DNA from: Polytrichum commune
Lineage: Eukaryota; Streptophyta; Polytrichopsida; Polytrichales; Polytrichaceae
DNA: 64,000 bases
Assembly: GCA_950295325.1 (NCBI GenBank)
Contig: OX485809.1
Location: 12,338,001 to 12,402,000, forward strand
Direction of reading: 5' to 3'
Part shown: positions 1 through 12,745 of the stretch, in pieces
How positions within the stretch are numbered: the first letter of the stretch is position 1
How the letters are laid out: each line of letters starts with the position of its first letter
The notes under the pieces: generated by a model
The model's database searches: none
What the model was told of the DNA's origin: nothing
Seen by the model: the letters and a program-made list of their open reading frames with translations, nothing else
Position numbers and translations under genes: made by a program

Positions 1-1069
1 GGGACAAAATAATGTTATGACATGTTGAAATTTGAAAACAAATCATATAATAGGTGAACTCACCTTACTTCATAAAGACTCACTCGATCCAAGGCTTGAA
101 GGTAAGGTACACATGCATGATGCGGTCATTTTTCTTGATCAAACACCTATATTTGAGGGGTATATGGTTAGCTATGGCTTCAAGAATAATTACCATAACA
201 AACATATGTTCAAAAGAGATTTGATCACATGCCCAAAATATGACAGCCACTCTAAACTTAAAGTTCAACATAATTGAGGGGGGGGGAGTGAGGGGGGATA
301 TGTGACCACTTAATGAGCATGAGAATCTTCACTTTGATGATTCATATGATATTCATACGAGCTCCAAAAAATTACAAGGAAAGTGATGATGGATTCAATT
401 TGGATCCACTAACTTCGTGCTAATTGTGTGTCCATATTCAAGGAGAGGCGGGCTAGTGGGGGAAAAGTACCCCATCCGAGACCCATCTACACTTGGGTTC
501 GCAAATTTGTTGATGAGCTTCATGAAGCCTTTTTGACATGGCTTGGGACAAGCATCCGGGGACATGTTTGCCCATAATATGTCAAGGTCCTAGTGTTTCC
601 AAGTCCAACTAGTTACATGTTGACTTTTTCGGTGTTTTCTTTATGTATCCAAGGTATATTCTATAGACCATAACATTATTCAGATTCATAACATCGTTTT
701 GTGGGACTAACAATACTCCACAAAATATTCGAACGTATAGAATATTTGGGAATATACCATGACATATTGTCAATCCCACGGAACACTATTATGGACTTTG
801 TTTAAGTGGACTAGTAATTTTCCTAAAGTCTTTCAATTTTAACTAGTTATTTTTCAAACTCAATCAATTCATCTATAACTACTAGTGTTCAGTTATCCCC
901 CATTCATTAGTTTAGGAGGGGACTACTACACCGTTTATAGTATTTAGTGTCAACTACGTAATAATGTCACTTACCCTATTTTGAGGTGTATGCTAGGTTA
1001 CATTGTTGATCAACAAGTTCATCACTAGTGTCACCACATGGCACTTGGTGTTCGAGTGCGTTTACGCAC
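1..1069. repeat. Intergenic DNA with dispersed repeat G, copy 1
   Basis: No gene is recognised. Roughly 190-500 resembles sequence at 25400-25740 and 49000-49345: each copy has a stretch like AACATAATTG, then ACCACTTAATGAGCATGAGAA-like text, then a CCCATCTACACTT- or GGTCTACCTTAG-like end. About 540-660 resembles 32830-32940 (shared core GTGTTTCCAAGTCCAACT). No terminal inverted repeats or coding capacity were found, so the repeat class is unknown. Confidence 0.45.
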
Positions 1070-1483
1070 CACAGGGAGGTCACTCCAGTATAAATATGAA
1101 CAACCACATGTGAACACTTTACAAAGTTTGAATACTTTATGAATAAACTCTGTAAAGTATTCAAACTTTTATCAATGTTTTTTCACAAGTAGATATACAC
1201 GGTAACTATTACAGAGTAGAACATGGTAACTAAATTTGATGATTTTTTAAAGATAAAACATATCGTTTCTGACTAGAATGACGCATAATTGAAATAAAAA
1301 CATTACTACAAAAATGAAGATGACTAAAAATTTCAAAAAATATATCTAAAAGGTACTATCAATGGTTATGTATATGTAGGAAAAATATCATAAATTTTAA
1401 AATTATATATGGCATGTAATATAGGGGTAGCAAACTTTGTTTGCACTTGGGGTTCAACTTGACAATGGAGTGACCTCCCCGTG
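1070..1483. mobile_element. hAT-like MITE, copy 1
   Basis: A 414-bp non-coding element. The left end reads CACAGGGAGGTCACTCC and the right end reads GGAGTGACCTCCCCGTG, its inverse apart from one base. It is flanked by TTACGCAC at 1062-1069 and TTACTCAC at 1484-1491, an 8-bp target duplication with one mismatch. An 8-bp duplication with CA...TG ends is the usual signature of hAT transposons. A hairpin made of AAAGTTTGAATACTTTA and its complement lies at about 1122-1168. A second copy in the opposite orientation is at 24952-25378. No transposase is encoded. Confidence 0.75.
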
Positions 1484-2195
1484 TTACTCACACAACTGAT
1501 AGTTGACATTAGTATGTGAAAAAATATCTACATGTTACATATTAAAATATAAACACATGACACATGCCATTGGTGTGCTTAATAATATCTTCCTCTTGCA
1601 TACAAAAATGAAGAACTATCATCTCAAAGTATCCCAATGTGCTACGTTGAATAGCATAATGTAATTATATTTTCACTTTATTTTTTTACATATGTTGACA
1701 AGTAGTATCATACTAAGAAATAGCAGATGTGACCCTTTGAGACCTCTAGGCATCATCTAGTTTAGGCCCTTTGCAAATAATGTAAGTGACACTAAGGGCA
1801 TGATTACACCAAAAGCATTAGGCCATGGCTCTTAAATGACCATGGTACCCCGCTTTTTGGATGAGACAATAGAGAAGGCCATGGACTACATAGAGTAAAG
1901 TCTTGTGGAGGGCACATGCTCTTAGTGTAAACCCAAATTCCTGCCGCACATTCTACCATGCCTACCTTCAAGAGCCGTTCTAAAGGAATTCCCTACAACC
2001 CTAGTCAACATTATCAATACATCCCGTGTGGGATTCCATGTAGATTTTTTCATCCCATGAAGGTGCTAAGTACTATAGTCCAAAACTACTCACCTTGTAA
2101 ACCTAAACTAGAGGCTTGTGACACTCTCAACCGATCAGAATTCAAGGATCCTCAAGAGCCATGGCCTAATGGCCTTCCGTGTAAATAAGGACCTA
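1484..2195. other. Intergenic, nothing recognised
   Basis: No gene, RNA or bounded repeat was seen. The small open frame at 1958-2188 has no recognisable domain and no splice context. Confidence 0.5.
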
Positions 2196-2705
2196 AGGGC
2201 CACTTCACACACGAGTTTGAGAGCATGTGACCATTGCACTTCAAGCACTCTCATTGATGGAAAAAATGGAGCCAGTCCAAATTCACTTCACATTATCCTC
2301 GATGGACTCGTGGAGTAAGTGAAACCAAGATGGATGTAAAGTCTACATGGATTCCTACATGGCACCAAATGGACCTTGTTTCATGGTCACGTGGATTATT
2401 CTCAAAAACCACCTCGTGAAGGTAGGCCTAACACAAAACCAGGAGACCATGGCACTCCAAAATCTCAACAAACCAAGGATTCACTAGATGTTATCATCAT
2501 GTGTGAGGACCCTACGTGAATAGAAATTCATTGGAATAGCATTTTGATCGAGGGTTCGGTCACATATGACTTCACATTACACTTGAGGGCCCTTGCACCA
2601 CACTACATGATCTTGGAAGTGGTCTTGGGACGGCCTTTGGACACTTTCTTTTGGGCTCTCACAATTCCACGGTCACAGCTCTTGGCTCATGTGTGAAGTG
2701 GGCCT
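2196..2705. mobile_element. Inverted-repeat element family C, copy 1
   Basis: About 510 bp bounded by AGGGCCACTTCACACACGAG on the left and CTCATGTGTGAAGTGGGCCT on the right. The interior matches the copies at 30181-30656 (same orientation) and 39470-39963 (opposite orientation), including ACTTCAAGCACTCTCATTG and GACCATGGCACTCC. No convincing target duplication was found for this copy, so the superfamily is unresolved. It is non-coding. Confidence 0.65.
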
Positions 2706-4125
2706 AAACACCATAAACGGTGTGTGGGGGGGTTGCGCGAGATGGAGGCAAGTGGACCACTACGAAATGGCTAACAAGTGGAGAGAGTAGAGGGAGGGAG
2801 ACGACATAGAAGATGAGTCATAATAATAATAATGTCCCACTTGTGAGCGCAAGTGCATCTCCTCCAGCTTGGACAGATAGAGGGAAGTAGATGATAGTGG
2901 ATGGGTTTACCAATACTATGGAGGACTACTAGCTAGGGTTAAAAGCCTAGGGCTACTTACCTCTTTGGCCCTCATCTACGTAGGGCCTACATCCTAGCCC
3001 TCCCTCCGGCTACCTTATCTACTCCCTCCCTACATGCTAGCCCTTGCATAGATGTGCCAGTGCAATCTGGAGTGAGAAAGGGGGTTAGTCACGAAGGGAC
3101 TGGATGGATGGATGGATGAAATCATTGATGGATGTGGGTGGATGAAAAATGCAAAAGGAAGGAAGGAACGGACCGTCTTGTGGTCGGCCGAGTTCTTTCC
3201 GGAACCCTTTTGCGAGTCTCTCAATAGACATTTTGAGGGCGGCATGGGTGTTCGAGTGGGCTAGCACTTCGTCATGTTATTATTACTTTAAACTCGTCCA
3301 TTGGGAAGGGCTAAAATTTGGCAAGGTTAATTGTATATCTCCAATTTGTTTTTCCCTTTATAAAATATTGACTTGACTGTAGAGATGACATCATAAGTGT
3401 CAAACTAATCCCACATGGTCCAATCGGCGATGGATGAGTTCACCTAGATGTCGCGGAACCCGAGCCGGTGTTTTCACGCTTCCGTAAGTGTGCTTTTTAA
3501 GCACTTTTAAAGTAATTGGGTATTTCCGAAACATTATGAAGCAATTGTGCGTTTGGTGTGTGGGCCCTGGGAATATATCCATGGCATGCACAAGAAGACT
3601 CGAAGTTAGACTGAGCTCCCAACATCCTATGGTTATAATCCCAGTGCCCACAACTGCTTAATAATGTTATGTCTTGGGTTGGCTCTCAAGGTGGAATATC
3701 GGAGTACCTTCCTTTTATCAGTTTCAACACACGAACACACACCAAAAAAAAATGATAGTTCTTTCTGGAGTAAAGATGCCACTTATCACGCAGTGGTTGG
3801 TTGGGATGCGTGAGAAAGCTGATGTCACATAAAAACGTTTATTTATTTCCATGTATTCTATTTGAGTCGGCAAGCAAAGTGGTGCGGTGCCTAGTACTAA
3901 ACCGATAAGATACTATAGTATGTAGGTAGGGTAGATTGGGATTGATTGAATGCACCCGTCTTAAAGCTAAGATATCACCCTTCTTTCCACTCGGGAAAGC
4001 CTCTTGCCTTTGGAATCCCATTTTTCTAAAGTGAAAGAGGACAAACCCGCTTCAATGCTTTTTGTCAAGGTTTCATTACGACACCACAATATTTTAACCG
4101 CTAAAGGTACCTCAAAATGGGGAGG
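2706..4125. other. Intergenic with short simple repeats
   Basis: This stretch holds a (TAA)n run near 2820, a (GGAT)n run near 3103 and a copy of the motif seen again at 9.7-11.5 kb (near 3428-3460, GATGAGTTCACCTAGATGTC). About 3600-3660 resembles 33175-33240 (CATCCTATGGTTATAATCCC against CATCCCATGGTTGTAATTCC). No gene is recognised. Confidence 0.4.
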
Positions 4126-4325
4126 GGGAATTATCGTGTACGAGTGTACCTCTCGTCCATTGAACATGAAAACTTGATTCATTGCCTATTCATTTCAAAT
4201 GAGTTCTGGTGGACTAATTCGGGGTCTTTCAAACTAGTTTATGGTGTCAAATCAACTCTAAAAAGTAATTTCCGGGTTGCATACTATATTGGATGAATGA
4301 GAGGTACGCTCGAATGTGATAATTT
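4126..4325. mobile_element. MITE family B, copy 1
   Basis: About 200 bp. The left end, GGGAATTATCGTGTACGAGT followed by GTACCTCTCGTCCATT, is the imperfect inverse of the right end GGATGAATGAGAGGTACGCT plus CGAATGTGATAATTT. The second copy at 54413-54610 has the same ends and length. It is non-coding; the class is not determined because no clear target duplication is visible. Confidence 0.65.
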
Positions 4326-5876
4326 CTTCTTTCCTCTCGAAATGGACATATCCATGATGGTTTATTGGACACAATCCATAAACCAAGCCTCTTGTGTCGG
4401 GTCCCCCCATAATGACATTAGGGTAGTTTTCTTATAGGCCATCCATGCTTACTAGTGCAAGCCATCAACTAACGGTTCCTACCAACATTGGTTACACCCA
4501 ATGGCTCTCACTAGCCAAATCAGCTCTAAAAATGGTCGATGCTAGTACGAGCCGTTGGTTGGTTGCCCACACTGGTCAGTGTGGGCATGTTGTTGATGTA
4601 TTGGCCAAGCTCCCCACAATGAGTAATCGCATGTTGGCTTTATTGTATGGCATTAATGATTTTTTATATGTGTCTATCATCACATTTTACATTCATCCAA
4701 ACAAAGCACAAATGTTCTCATAATATATACACCCTAACCACCGTAATTTCACCCTACGTAATGTTACTCCCCCTCATGTATCCCAAAAGCCTATGAAATG
4801 GATGTGCTCGGTTTAGATGTCCTTCGATGTTTGTCACAATTCCCTCTCATATATCACATGTTTCGACATTAATATAATCCACCAAAGAATTCAAACCACG
4901 CGCTCGCATGGATCACATTGTCATCATTGTCATTGTTGTCATTATTGCAACATTGACTTTGTGTTATTCCATAATGCCACATGCCACACTAACTCTATGT
5001 ACCTTGCATCCATGTTGACACTACATACCTCCTTAATATCACGTGCACTTTGGTTGCCACATGCATGATATCAGGGGGTTATAGTGTACTTGCGCATAAA
5101 GAAAAATACCACAAGATTTTTATGTATGGTGAGGCCCTCACTTATGGGCATTATGGGAAAGAAGTGGCAATCCTTTGGACATAATGTTACACATCTTCTT
5201 GGTCATGAGTTCCGTGGGACCATGTGTCACATGAGCATATTCCCCTTTAATTCCACGATTCTCCGTTTACAAGGAGCGCTCTGACAAGCAACTATAAATT
5301 ATCAAAAAAATTAATCACAACCACTTTCTTTGGAAAGTGACCATCATGCAGTTGCTTAATACATGATTCCACTCTCGGGGGGTTATTTCCCAAGTTGAAA
5401 ATTTTGCAAATTTGACTTCAAAACGTCATTAAAGACCCCAACTCAATATGGTGGGATCTAGGTAGAATGAATCACCTCCTAACCCATATGGGACTTGTTT
5501 TTACCAAAGCTCTTTTGTTCACGATGGAAGAATTTACCTAGACACCACGAAGCCCAAACTTTGGTGGTAAAATATTGCATGTAAATGTCTAGGCATTTCC
5601 GCACATAGGATTCCACTACTTGTTATTGGAATATCATTTGTATTTGTCATGAAAGTGTAATGTTCCATCATACAATGCACCATTGCATTCACATGCATGT
5701 TCCGTTCCACAAACTTCCCTAATTTTTTGCATGTAGTTCGACCTCTATCATGCACCTCTGATAGGTTTGCCCTTGCATTGGAACCCTTTCTCGTGGTTTG
5801 AGACCCTTGAAAATTAGCTTGGACTTTGTGGCATCTATGTGATTCATTCATAATGGATGAAGGATTTCCAATTAAA
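4326..5876. other. Intergenic, nothing recognised
   Basis: No supported gene. Open frames of 60-130 codons occur on both strands with no recognisable domain. The longest, on the minus strand at 5534-5923, runs into the SINE tail and is treated as chance. Confidence 0.45.
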
Positions 5877-5889
5877 ACAAACCCCTTGT

Positions 5890-6054
5890 TTTTTTGGTTT
5901 TTTTTTTGGAACACAAGAGGCATTTGACCACCTGGCTAGTTTCTACCAAGTAGAGAGATGATTTCATGGTCGGGAATCGAACCGCCAATCACTCCATTCA
6001 GTTTGAGTACCTTTCCACTATCATCTGGTAGTTTAGGGTCGTCTCAGACCACAA
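5890..6054 (-). mobile_element. tRNA-derived SINE family 1, copy 1
   Basis: A SINE read on the minus strand. Its RNA polymerase III B box is GGTTCGATTCC (on the + strand GGAATCGAACC near 5978) and its A-rich tail appears as the T run at 5890-5911. It is flanked by ACAAACCCCTTGT at 5877-5889 and ACAAACTCCTTGT at 6055-6067, a 13-bp target duplication with one mismatch. Copies at 27928-28059 and 57057-57239 share the body. It encodes no protein and would depend on LINE enzymes for movement. Confidence 0.8.
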
Positions 6055-6067
6055 ACAAACTCCTTGT

Positions 6068-9000
6068 AAGGTTGGGGGGTCGATTCATTATGAATGGACT
6101 CCATTATTTGAAATGGAGATTTTGGATGTCATTTTTGGAATTTGAGTAATTTCAGACTAACGATAGAGAGAGAGAACACGACAATGACAACAATGCTAAC
6201 TTCTCGTGCTGGTGTGAACAATAACTACCAAACTCCTCAAAGTCGAAGAGCATGTTATTTTCCACCAACCACCTATGCCCGACCATACCAACGTACATGT
6301 TCACATTGTACTCTTATAATTTTGGACACATGGACAACTAGAAATTTTGTGTGAACGAATTGTCGGTTTACAAAATTGTCATCTCATTTGATCCAATCCA
6401 CCATAAGAGATACAAACTTCCTTTAATACATTGATGAGTCAAATTGAAATTTTTTTAGGTGATTTTTGGGAAGTTTTGTTCGGCCTCGAGGAATTGAAAG
6501 CTCCCAACAAATTTTACTTGCATTTTCACCTTCATGATGGATGAATTTATGTGAACAACACGCAACCTTAGCCTTGGAAATCAAGAATGGAAGCATACAA
6601 ATGGATGGGTTAAATATAACTTGGATGAGGAAATATGTGTGTATAAATGTTCAATGGGTTGATCCACTGTGTTTCCAAGTGGATGATAAACTAAACTTAA
6701 GCTTAGAAAGAGATGGGTGAAAGGTTCACTCTGTGGAGTTGCAGACAAAGGATATTATAGATGGATGAACATTTTGCACGTTGACTAGGGAAAATAAAAA
6801 GGTTTGACGAGCTCTTGGGCATTCCCTATATGGCCTGCCCGTGATTGCAACAATCAAATTAATTAAAACCATTCATCCATTCCTATAGTCATTCATCCAT
6901 TTCTACATACATTTCGAATCCAACTTCAAATGCATGTTGGAAGTTCAGCATACAAATTGTCATTTCAACTATTTGACTTAAATACACTCGCGTGAAGTGA
7001 AATTTAGATAAAGGGAAGATTTCATAAGAAGACTTTGGCATCCAAGATCTTTATGCATGCAAACATACGAGTGGATACACTCTAAACTCCGTAGTATCAC
7101 ACATGTGGCAATCAAAGTGCACATGATATTATGGAGTTATGTGGTGTTGATATGGATGCATGACAATAGAGAATTAGTGTATCATGTGACTTTATGGAAT
7201 AACACAAAGTGCAACATTGTAATATTGGAACTGACTCTCACAATTGGTTGATTTAGGTGTTTTAAGGGTTGACTCTCAAGATTTGAAGAAACAAGGTGTG
7301 CATGTGTCACTAATGAGAAGCAATCGACAACACTTCAATTACAGTGAACATGGATGGAATGCAATATGGATAGAAAATTTCTCTTGTTTGCAACAAATGA
7401 CACTATTTGGTGCATATCACTTGACAACGTATTGGTATCGATCCTCTCGAACGAGATAAAAAAATATAAAATGGAGAGTGCCGTAAGGATGCAATCAAAA
7501 CAACTTGCCACACTCCTTGTGGCAAGGAACGTGGGAATTTTGAAGGAGCAAGTTTAGATCATTGTGGACAATGACAATGACGATTCTCTCTTTATGAACA
7601 TATATTAAACCCTAAAACCTTGGTCAACACAAGTGCTACTGCTAACTCTCACCTCACAAATCCCATCACTGGAGTATCATAAAAATAGAAGTCATTTGCC
7701 GTGATGGACGTTATACAAAAGCTTGATTTCAAGTTTCTTCCACATGGATTCTAAACCTATGTATTTTGTATATGAGGAGTAACTTTAGGTTGTTGTTGGT
7801 GTTATATGCCTGAATGCTAATACCCTAAAAATGGGAAAATGGCGTGCGAACCATTTGACTGGTGCAATTGACTGGTGAATCGCATTTGGCTGGTGCAATT
7901 GTAAAAAGAACTTAACACATGTTGTCGGAATCTTGCAAGTTTTATGTGATAAGTATCGAGCTTCAAATTCTTCCTAGACCTGATCAATCCAAGCTTTCTC
8001 CAATCTACAAAACATAAAACCCTCGTTCACATTACTAGAGCCTTGGCACACCAATGACCACCAAACCCCTCGAATATTGATCCAACTCGAGAAGTGCAGA
8101 CACATGACGCAATGCGAGGGTGTGGTTTGACTTCTTTGGTGGTTTACATTAATGGCAAAACCCATGATATAAAAGAGGCAAATGTGACAATAAGGAGCGA
8201 GGTTTGAATTAAGAACACATGCTCCCTAGGGTTTCGGGATATTAGAGAGTGAGTGGCATTACAGGGGTTGATATTACGGAGTTTAAGGTGTATATGCATT
8301 AATCGATGAATTGGATAGAAGATACATGCATCAAATGCTGGTTGGCTTTTGGGCAGACCTTTTGTGGCCAAACAAAGATAATTAAAAGTGGGGGAGAGTT
8401 CAATGTATCAGAATACTTTCGGCACCACGAGTGCATAGAAAAGTATACAACTGGATGAACTATTTTGACCATGGATGATAACTTATAGGAACCAAGAGAA
8501 CCGTATGGGAAAGTTTTACCGACAGGTACTTCCGGTAGCCATTGAGAGATCAATCCATGGTAGCATGCACATAAATGACTGTTTGGAATGTGGATGAATG
8601 TTTGGTGTTCTTTCCCCATCCTTACGAGGGTTTAAATTTAGATTACAAGCTTTATTAAACAAAAGCCAACTAAGGGAGTTAATCAACAACATATCATTCT
8701 TCAAATATCATCATATGTTCCCTTTATTCTTCTTAGGCGAGACATGCTTATGTGACATAGGGAGAAGTTCGTGCTTGTTGATTTTCATACTTAGTTCACA
8801 CTCTCTTGGTGTCATCCAAGGTCATGCTTAAAAACACACACACATACATGAGTCTAAGTGTCACTTGATTCAAGAATACCTAATCATTTGTTTCGGTGTT
8901 AGAGATTGTACAATAAGGCTGCATTTGTTAATAGGGTGTCTCTTTACCCGTGTAAATTACCTTGGGTCAAAACTAGATCACAAAAATTGTATAACTTTGT

Positions 9001-9713
9001 TTTTTGAATCCATATAAGAATAATTCAAGAATGTGTTGTTTCAAATAATATGTTGTGATAATAAACATTCAAAATAATGTGGATTGTCAATCAATTATTA
9101 CATGGCAACCTGATTGCACATATCAATGTAGTGAATGTTTGGTGTCACGCCCTTCCTAAATACTTTGTGGCAAATGAACAATGGAAACCAAAGAACAAGC
9201 ACATGAAGCGTTAAAAACATATGAATGATTTTGCAATGTGGATGGATGAATGGTGTTCCCTTCAAGTCCTTAAGTACATGCCATATGGATATCAACACCA
9301 TAGATAAACTAAAGAAATAGTTAAATTACCTTGATTGTTCCTAGTGAGTCTTCCACACTCCTCGACCATGGCTTTAGCTTACACATGGAAGGCCACTTGG
9401 GCGTTGGCTTTGGCTTTGGCGTCAAATACAGATGATTATATGATGGGGAGGAAACTTGGATGAACAATTGGTGTGTTCCTCCTCCTCCTCCTTCATGGCA
9501 AATGGAAAATAGGGTTAGGGAGGAACTCGAGAACAACCTCAATGCCCGCACACGCATGAAGCATGAATGATGTAAACTTCATGTGTGTGTATACGTTCTA
9601 TTCACCATCCTTGTGTGGCAACAATACGTTTTCCGTAAATAACATTGCTCAACAGAGTAAGAGTTTTCCTACATCATCAAGTTGACATTGTAGCATGAAG
9701 TATAAACATTTCC
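6068..9713. other. Intergenic, nothing recognised
   Basis: About 3.6 kb of AT-rich DNA without a recognisable gene, RNA or bounded element. A short degenerate tandem of ACTGGTGCAATTG-like units is at about 7856-7905. Small open frames (for example 8299-8619 minus) show no domain or splice structure. Confidence 0.45.
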
Positions 9714-11540
9714 AATGAGTGAGTTTACCTAAACATAATGAAGCTTGTGCCGAGGCATAGCTACGGTTTAATTGCATGTGGCCATGTTATGTATATTGAT
9801 AGATATATAAGTGTTTTGTCTTGCCATGACATATTCAAAGCTTTTAGCAAAGCTTCTCAAATTTGGTGGCAAAAGCATCCTTCAAATGTAGACTAAAGTC
9901 AAAACCAAGTACAACTTAAGGTTTTAAGCAAGTGTCCATCAACCTTGATCAAGAAGTATGTTCCTTACCCAACAAAACATTTGGGTGGGTGGATGGGATC
10001 CTAGGCCATATCAAAAGCCCTAACAAAATAAATCACTTCGTTCAAACAAAAGCGTTAGAAGCAAGAAGAAAAATAAAAGTCTTGTGGCTAAACATAGGCT
10101 ACCAATGTTGCTTCTACAACAACGTGCATATGCTCCAATGCAAATCCTCTAAGAGGGGTGAACCATATACATGCCCATATACCCATATTCCCAAAACACC
10201 AAAATGTTAGTATGTGTACAACATGTGTCTACAATTGACCCAATTGTTATCTATATCATTAAAAAAGAATGAATGAAGAATTCAAGACCATAGCACACAC
10301 ATGTTGTTGTCGTGCACTTAGTTTAAAATAAAACATTGATGCTTGCCACGGGGTATTTTGAAACTCCCATGTGAGAAAATGAAGTAGGATAAAGCCACGT
10401 ATTCTCAAACTTTGGTGTAGAAGTGACAATCTTCTCCTTTATTCGAGGCATCGCTAAAGTTGACACTTTAGGGTGTACTTCTTGGAGCTAGGTAAATCTT
10501 GCCCATGTGCTCCCTAATCAGTTTGAATTAGTGTCCATCACCCAATTTAGTACTCCATAATCATGGCATCACAAAGATGCTCATAAAATGCCTTTCTTTT
10601 GTAAGATACGAAAGATCATTTGAGAAATCAATATATACTCATCTTTATCATTTACTCAACTTTTGATGCTCATATTTTTGACACAGTAAGTAATATACTT
10701 GGAAACATCAAAACAATTGAATTATATATATATATATATATGTAGAGAGAGAGAGGGAGAGATTTGTGGAGCGATATCAATTAAAAATCACGAGACATGA
10801 GTTATAAAACGACTAATTTGCTTTTCACCTTCCCAATGGACGACTTTACCTAAGCATCACGAAACTAGAGTAGTTGAGACAAAGCTACGATTTAAATGCA
10901 CTAATATACTTGGTGTATTATACGAATGGATGAATGAAGAAGGGAAAGGGGATGAAAGAGGCACAACTACACCAAACAATCCTATTAATGCGGGCCACAA
11001 TAAATTTCTAGAGCCCATACTAAATTTATAGTAGAATATTAACATCGGCCCCACTAATTGGTTTCTTTTCCTAGAAAGGAATGTTAAATTTGTTTTGCTT
11101 TTGTCTTGTAACAAGTATCTGCGTGTTGGTTGGAACTTAGGGGAAGACCCGGGGTGTTGGACCCATGTTACTGCCGCCTTAACTAGAAAAACCAGTGCGA
11201 CTCATGCTAATTATCTCCATTCCAGTTTCCCACCCGCATCAATAGGGCCAGTATAAAATGTACTGGGCGGAGGGTGAGGTCGTTGATGCCATGCCCAACG
11301 TCATATTATATAAAGATCTACTCCCACAGAAGGTATATAAAACAAGACGCTACGGTTTTCACCTTCCCAATGGATGAGTTTACCCAAACGCCTCGAAACG
11401 CTAGCCGAGGCATGGCTACGTAGTAGGAACTTATTAAATGGGGCACATATATAGCTCACCGCGTTTTCACCTCCCCGCATGGACCAGTTTACCTCACCTC
11501 GGCAGCCGAAGCTACGGTAGCCGAGGCCCGGCCCCAACAT
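9714..11540. repeat. Intergenic with a recurring ~60-bp motif
   Basis: A degenerate motif recurs at about 9714-9772, 10824-10892, 11358-11423 and 11468-11530. Each copy has a version of TTCACCTTCCCAATGGA, then GAGTTTACCTAAAC, then CACGAAAC or CTCGAAAC, then GCTACG. Weaker copies are near 3428 and 5521. A (TA)n then (GA)n microsatellite lies at 10723-10760. No gene is recognised. Confidence 0.45.
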
Positions 11541-11599
11541 AAATGTACGGTTGTTACCCTACCCCCCCCTAGCACCCATGGAGTTAAAATACCCCAACA

Positions 11600-12714
11600 T
11601 AAATGGATGAATGAGGAAAGGGAAGGAAAGGGAAGGGAAGGGAAGGGAAGGGACCGACCCATGAGAGAAGAGAAGAGAAGAGAAGAGAGCTCCATAGTAG
11701 AGTAGAGTAGAGTGGAGTGGAGTATGATAGAGTAGAGTAGAGTAGAGTGGTAGGGGTGAAAGAGGGGAAGAGAGAGGGAGGGGGGAGAGAGAAAGCGAGG
11801 GGCGGGGCTTTCATCGCCTTTCTCATCCGCAGCGCCAGTGCAGAGCTGCCACCACGAATGCTAAGGGGGCTATGGCTATGGCTACGACGAGGCTCAGGCA
11901 GGCGCGGCAGCGGCAGCAGGCTCATCAGCTCTGGCACCACGCACTGGCAGCACAAGAGGGAGAGAGAGAGAGACGGCCTCCTGCCACCACCCCCCCGCCC
12001 GCCTGTCCCCCCGCCCCAGTCTACCTTACAGTCGCGACGGAGGGCGCGGCTATTATCAGCGACTCATCGCACTGGTTGTATCAGCAGGAGAGGAAGGAGA
12101 AGGAGGAGGAGGAGGAGAAGGTCGGAGCAGCAAAAGCATCATCAGGAACGGCAGCAGTGGGACGGGACGGAGGAGTCGGAGGTTAAGGAGTATGATGGTG
12201 GTAGTGGTAGTAGTAGCTTCTTAGGGTGGATGATTTTTCTCCTTTTCCCCCTTTCCTTTCCTCGCCTTTCCAGTGGTAGATAGTAGAGCCAATTTGAGGT
12301 CCATGTTGATGCAACGCTTTTACGCCACCCTCCGTCATCACCCCCTCCCACTCCTCCACCACTCCACCATTCCTCCGCCCCTGCACTCTGCCTTTTCCAG
12401 GCTTCAAGTGTGACTCACGGACGGACGGACGGACGGACGAACTCACTCCTCCTCTCTTCGCTTCCCTTCTCTCTGCCGCATCAGCAGCCGTTCCGTTGGT
12501 CGCTGCAGCCGAAATAATCTCGTCTGTCCTGGCCTGCCCCGCCCCTGCCCCTGCCCCTGCCTGTCCCGGCCCTTGCGCTTGCCCTTGCCTGCCTGCTCTC
12601 TTGTGCTTGGGCTTGGCTTTGCTCTCTTCGCGGCAAGGCGAGGCAAGGTGAGGCGGGTGCGCCTGCGGGAGGCTGGGGGGAGGTTTTTGACTTAGCCTTA
12701 GAGGGAGAAAGAGG

Positions 12715-12745
<31 letters not shown>

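Noticed and set aside
5534-5923. 129-codon minus-strand frame
   Set aside because: It begins in the SINE tail and shows no domain; its C-terminal part overlaps the recurring dispersed motif.
11747-12283. 178-codon + strand frame in the GC-rich zone
   Set aside because: It is made of simple repeats translated into Arg, Gly and Ser runs, with overlapping frames on the other strand. No domain is visible; it is better explained as leader or promoter.
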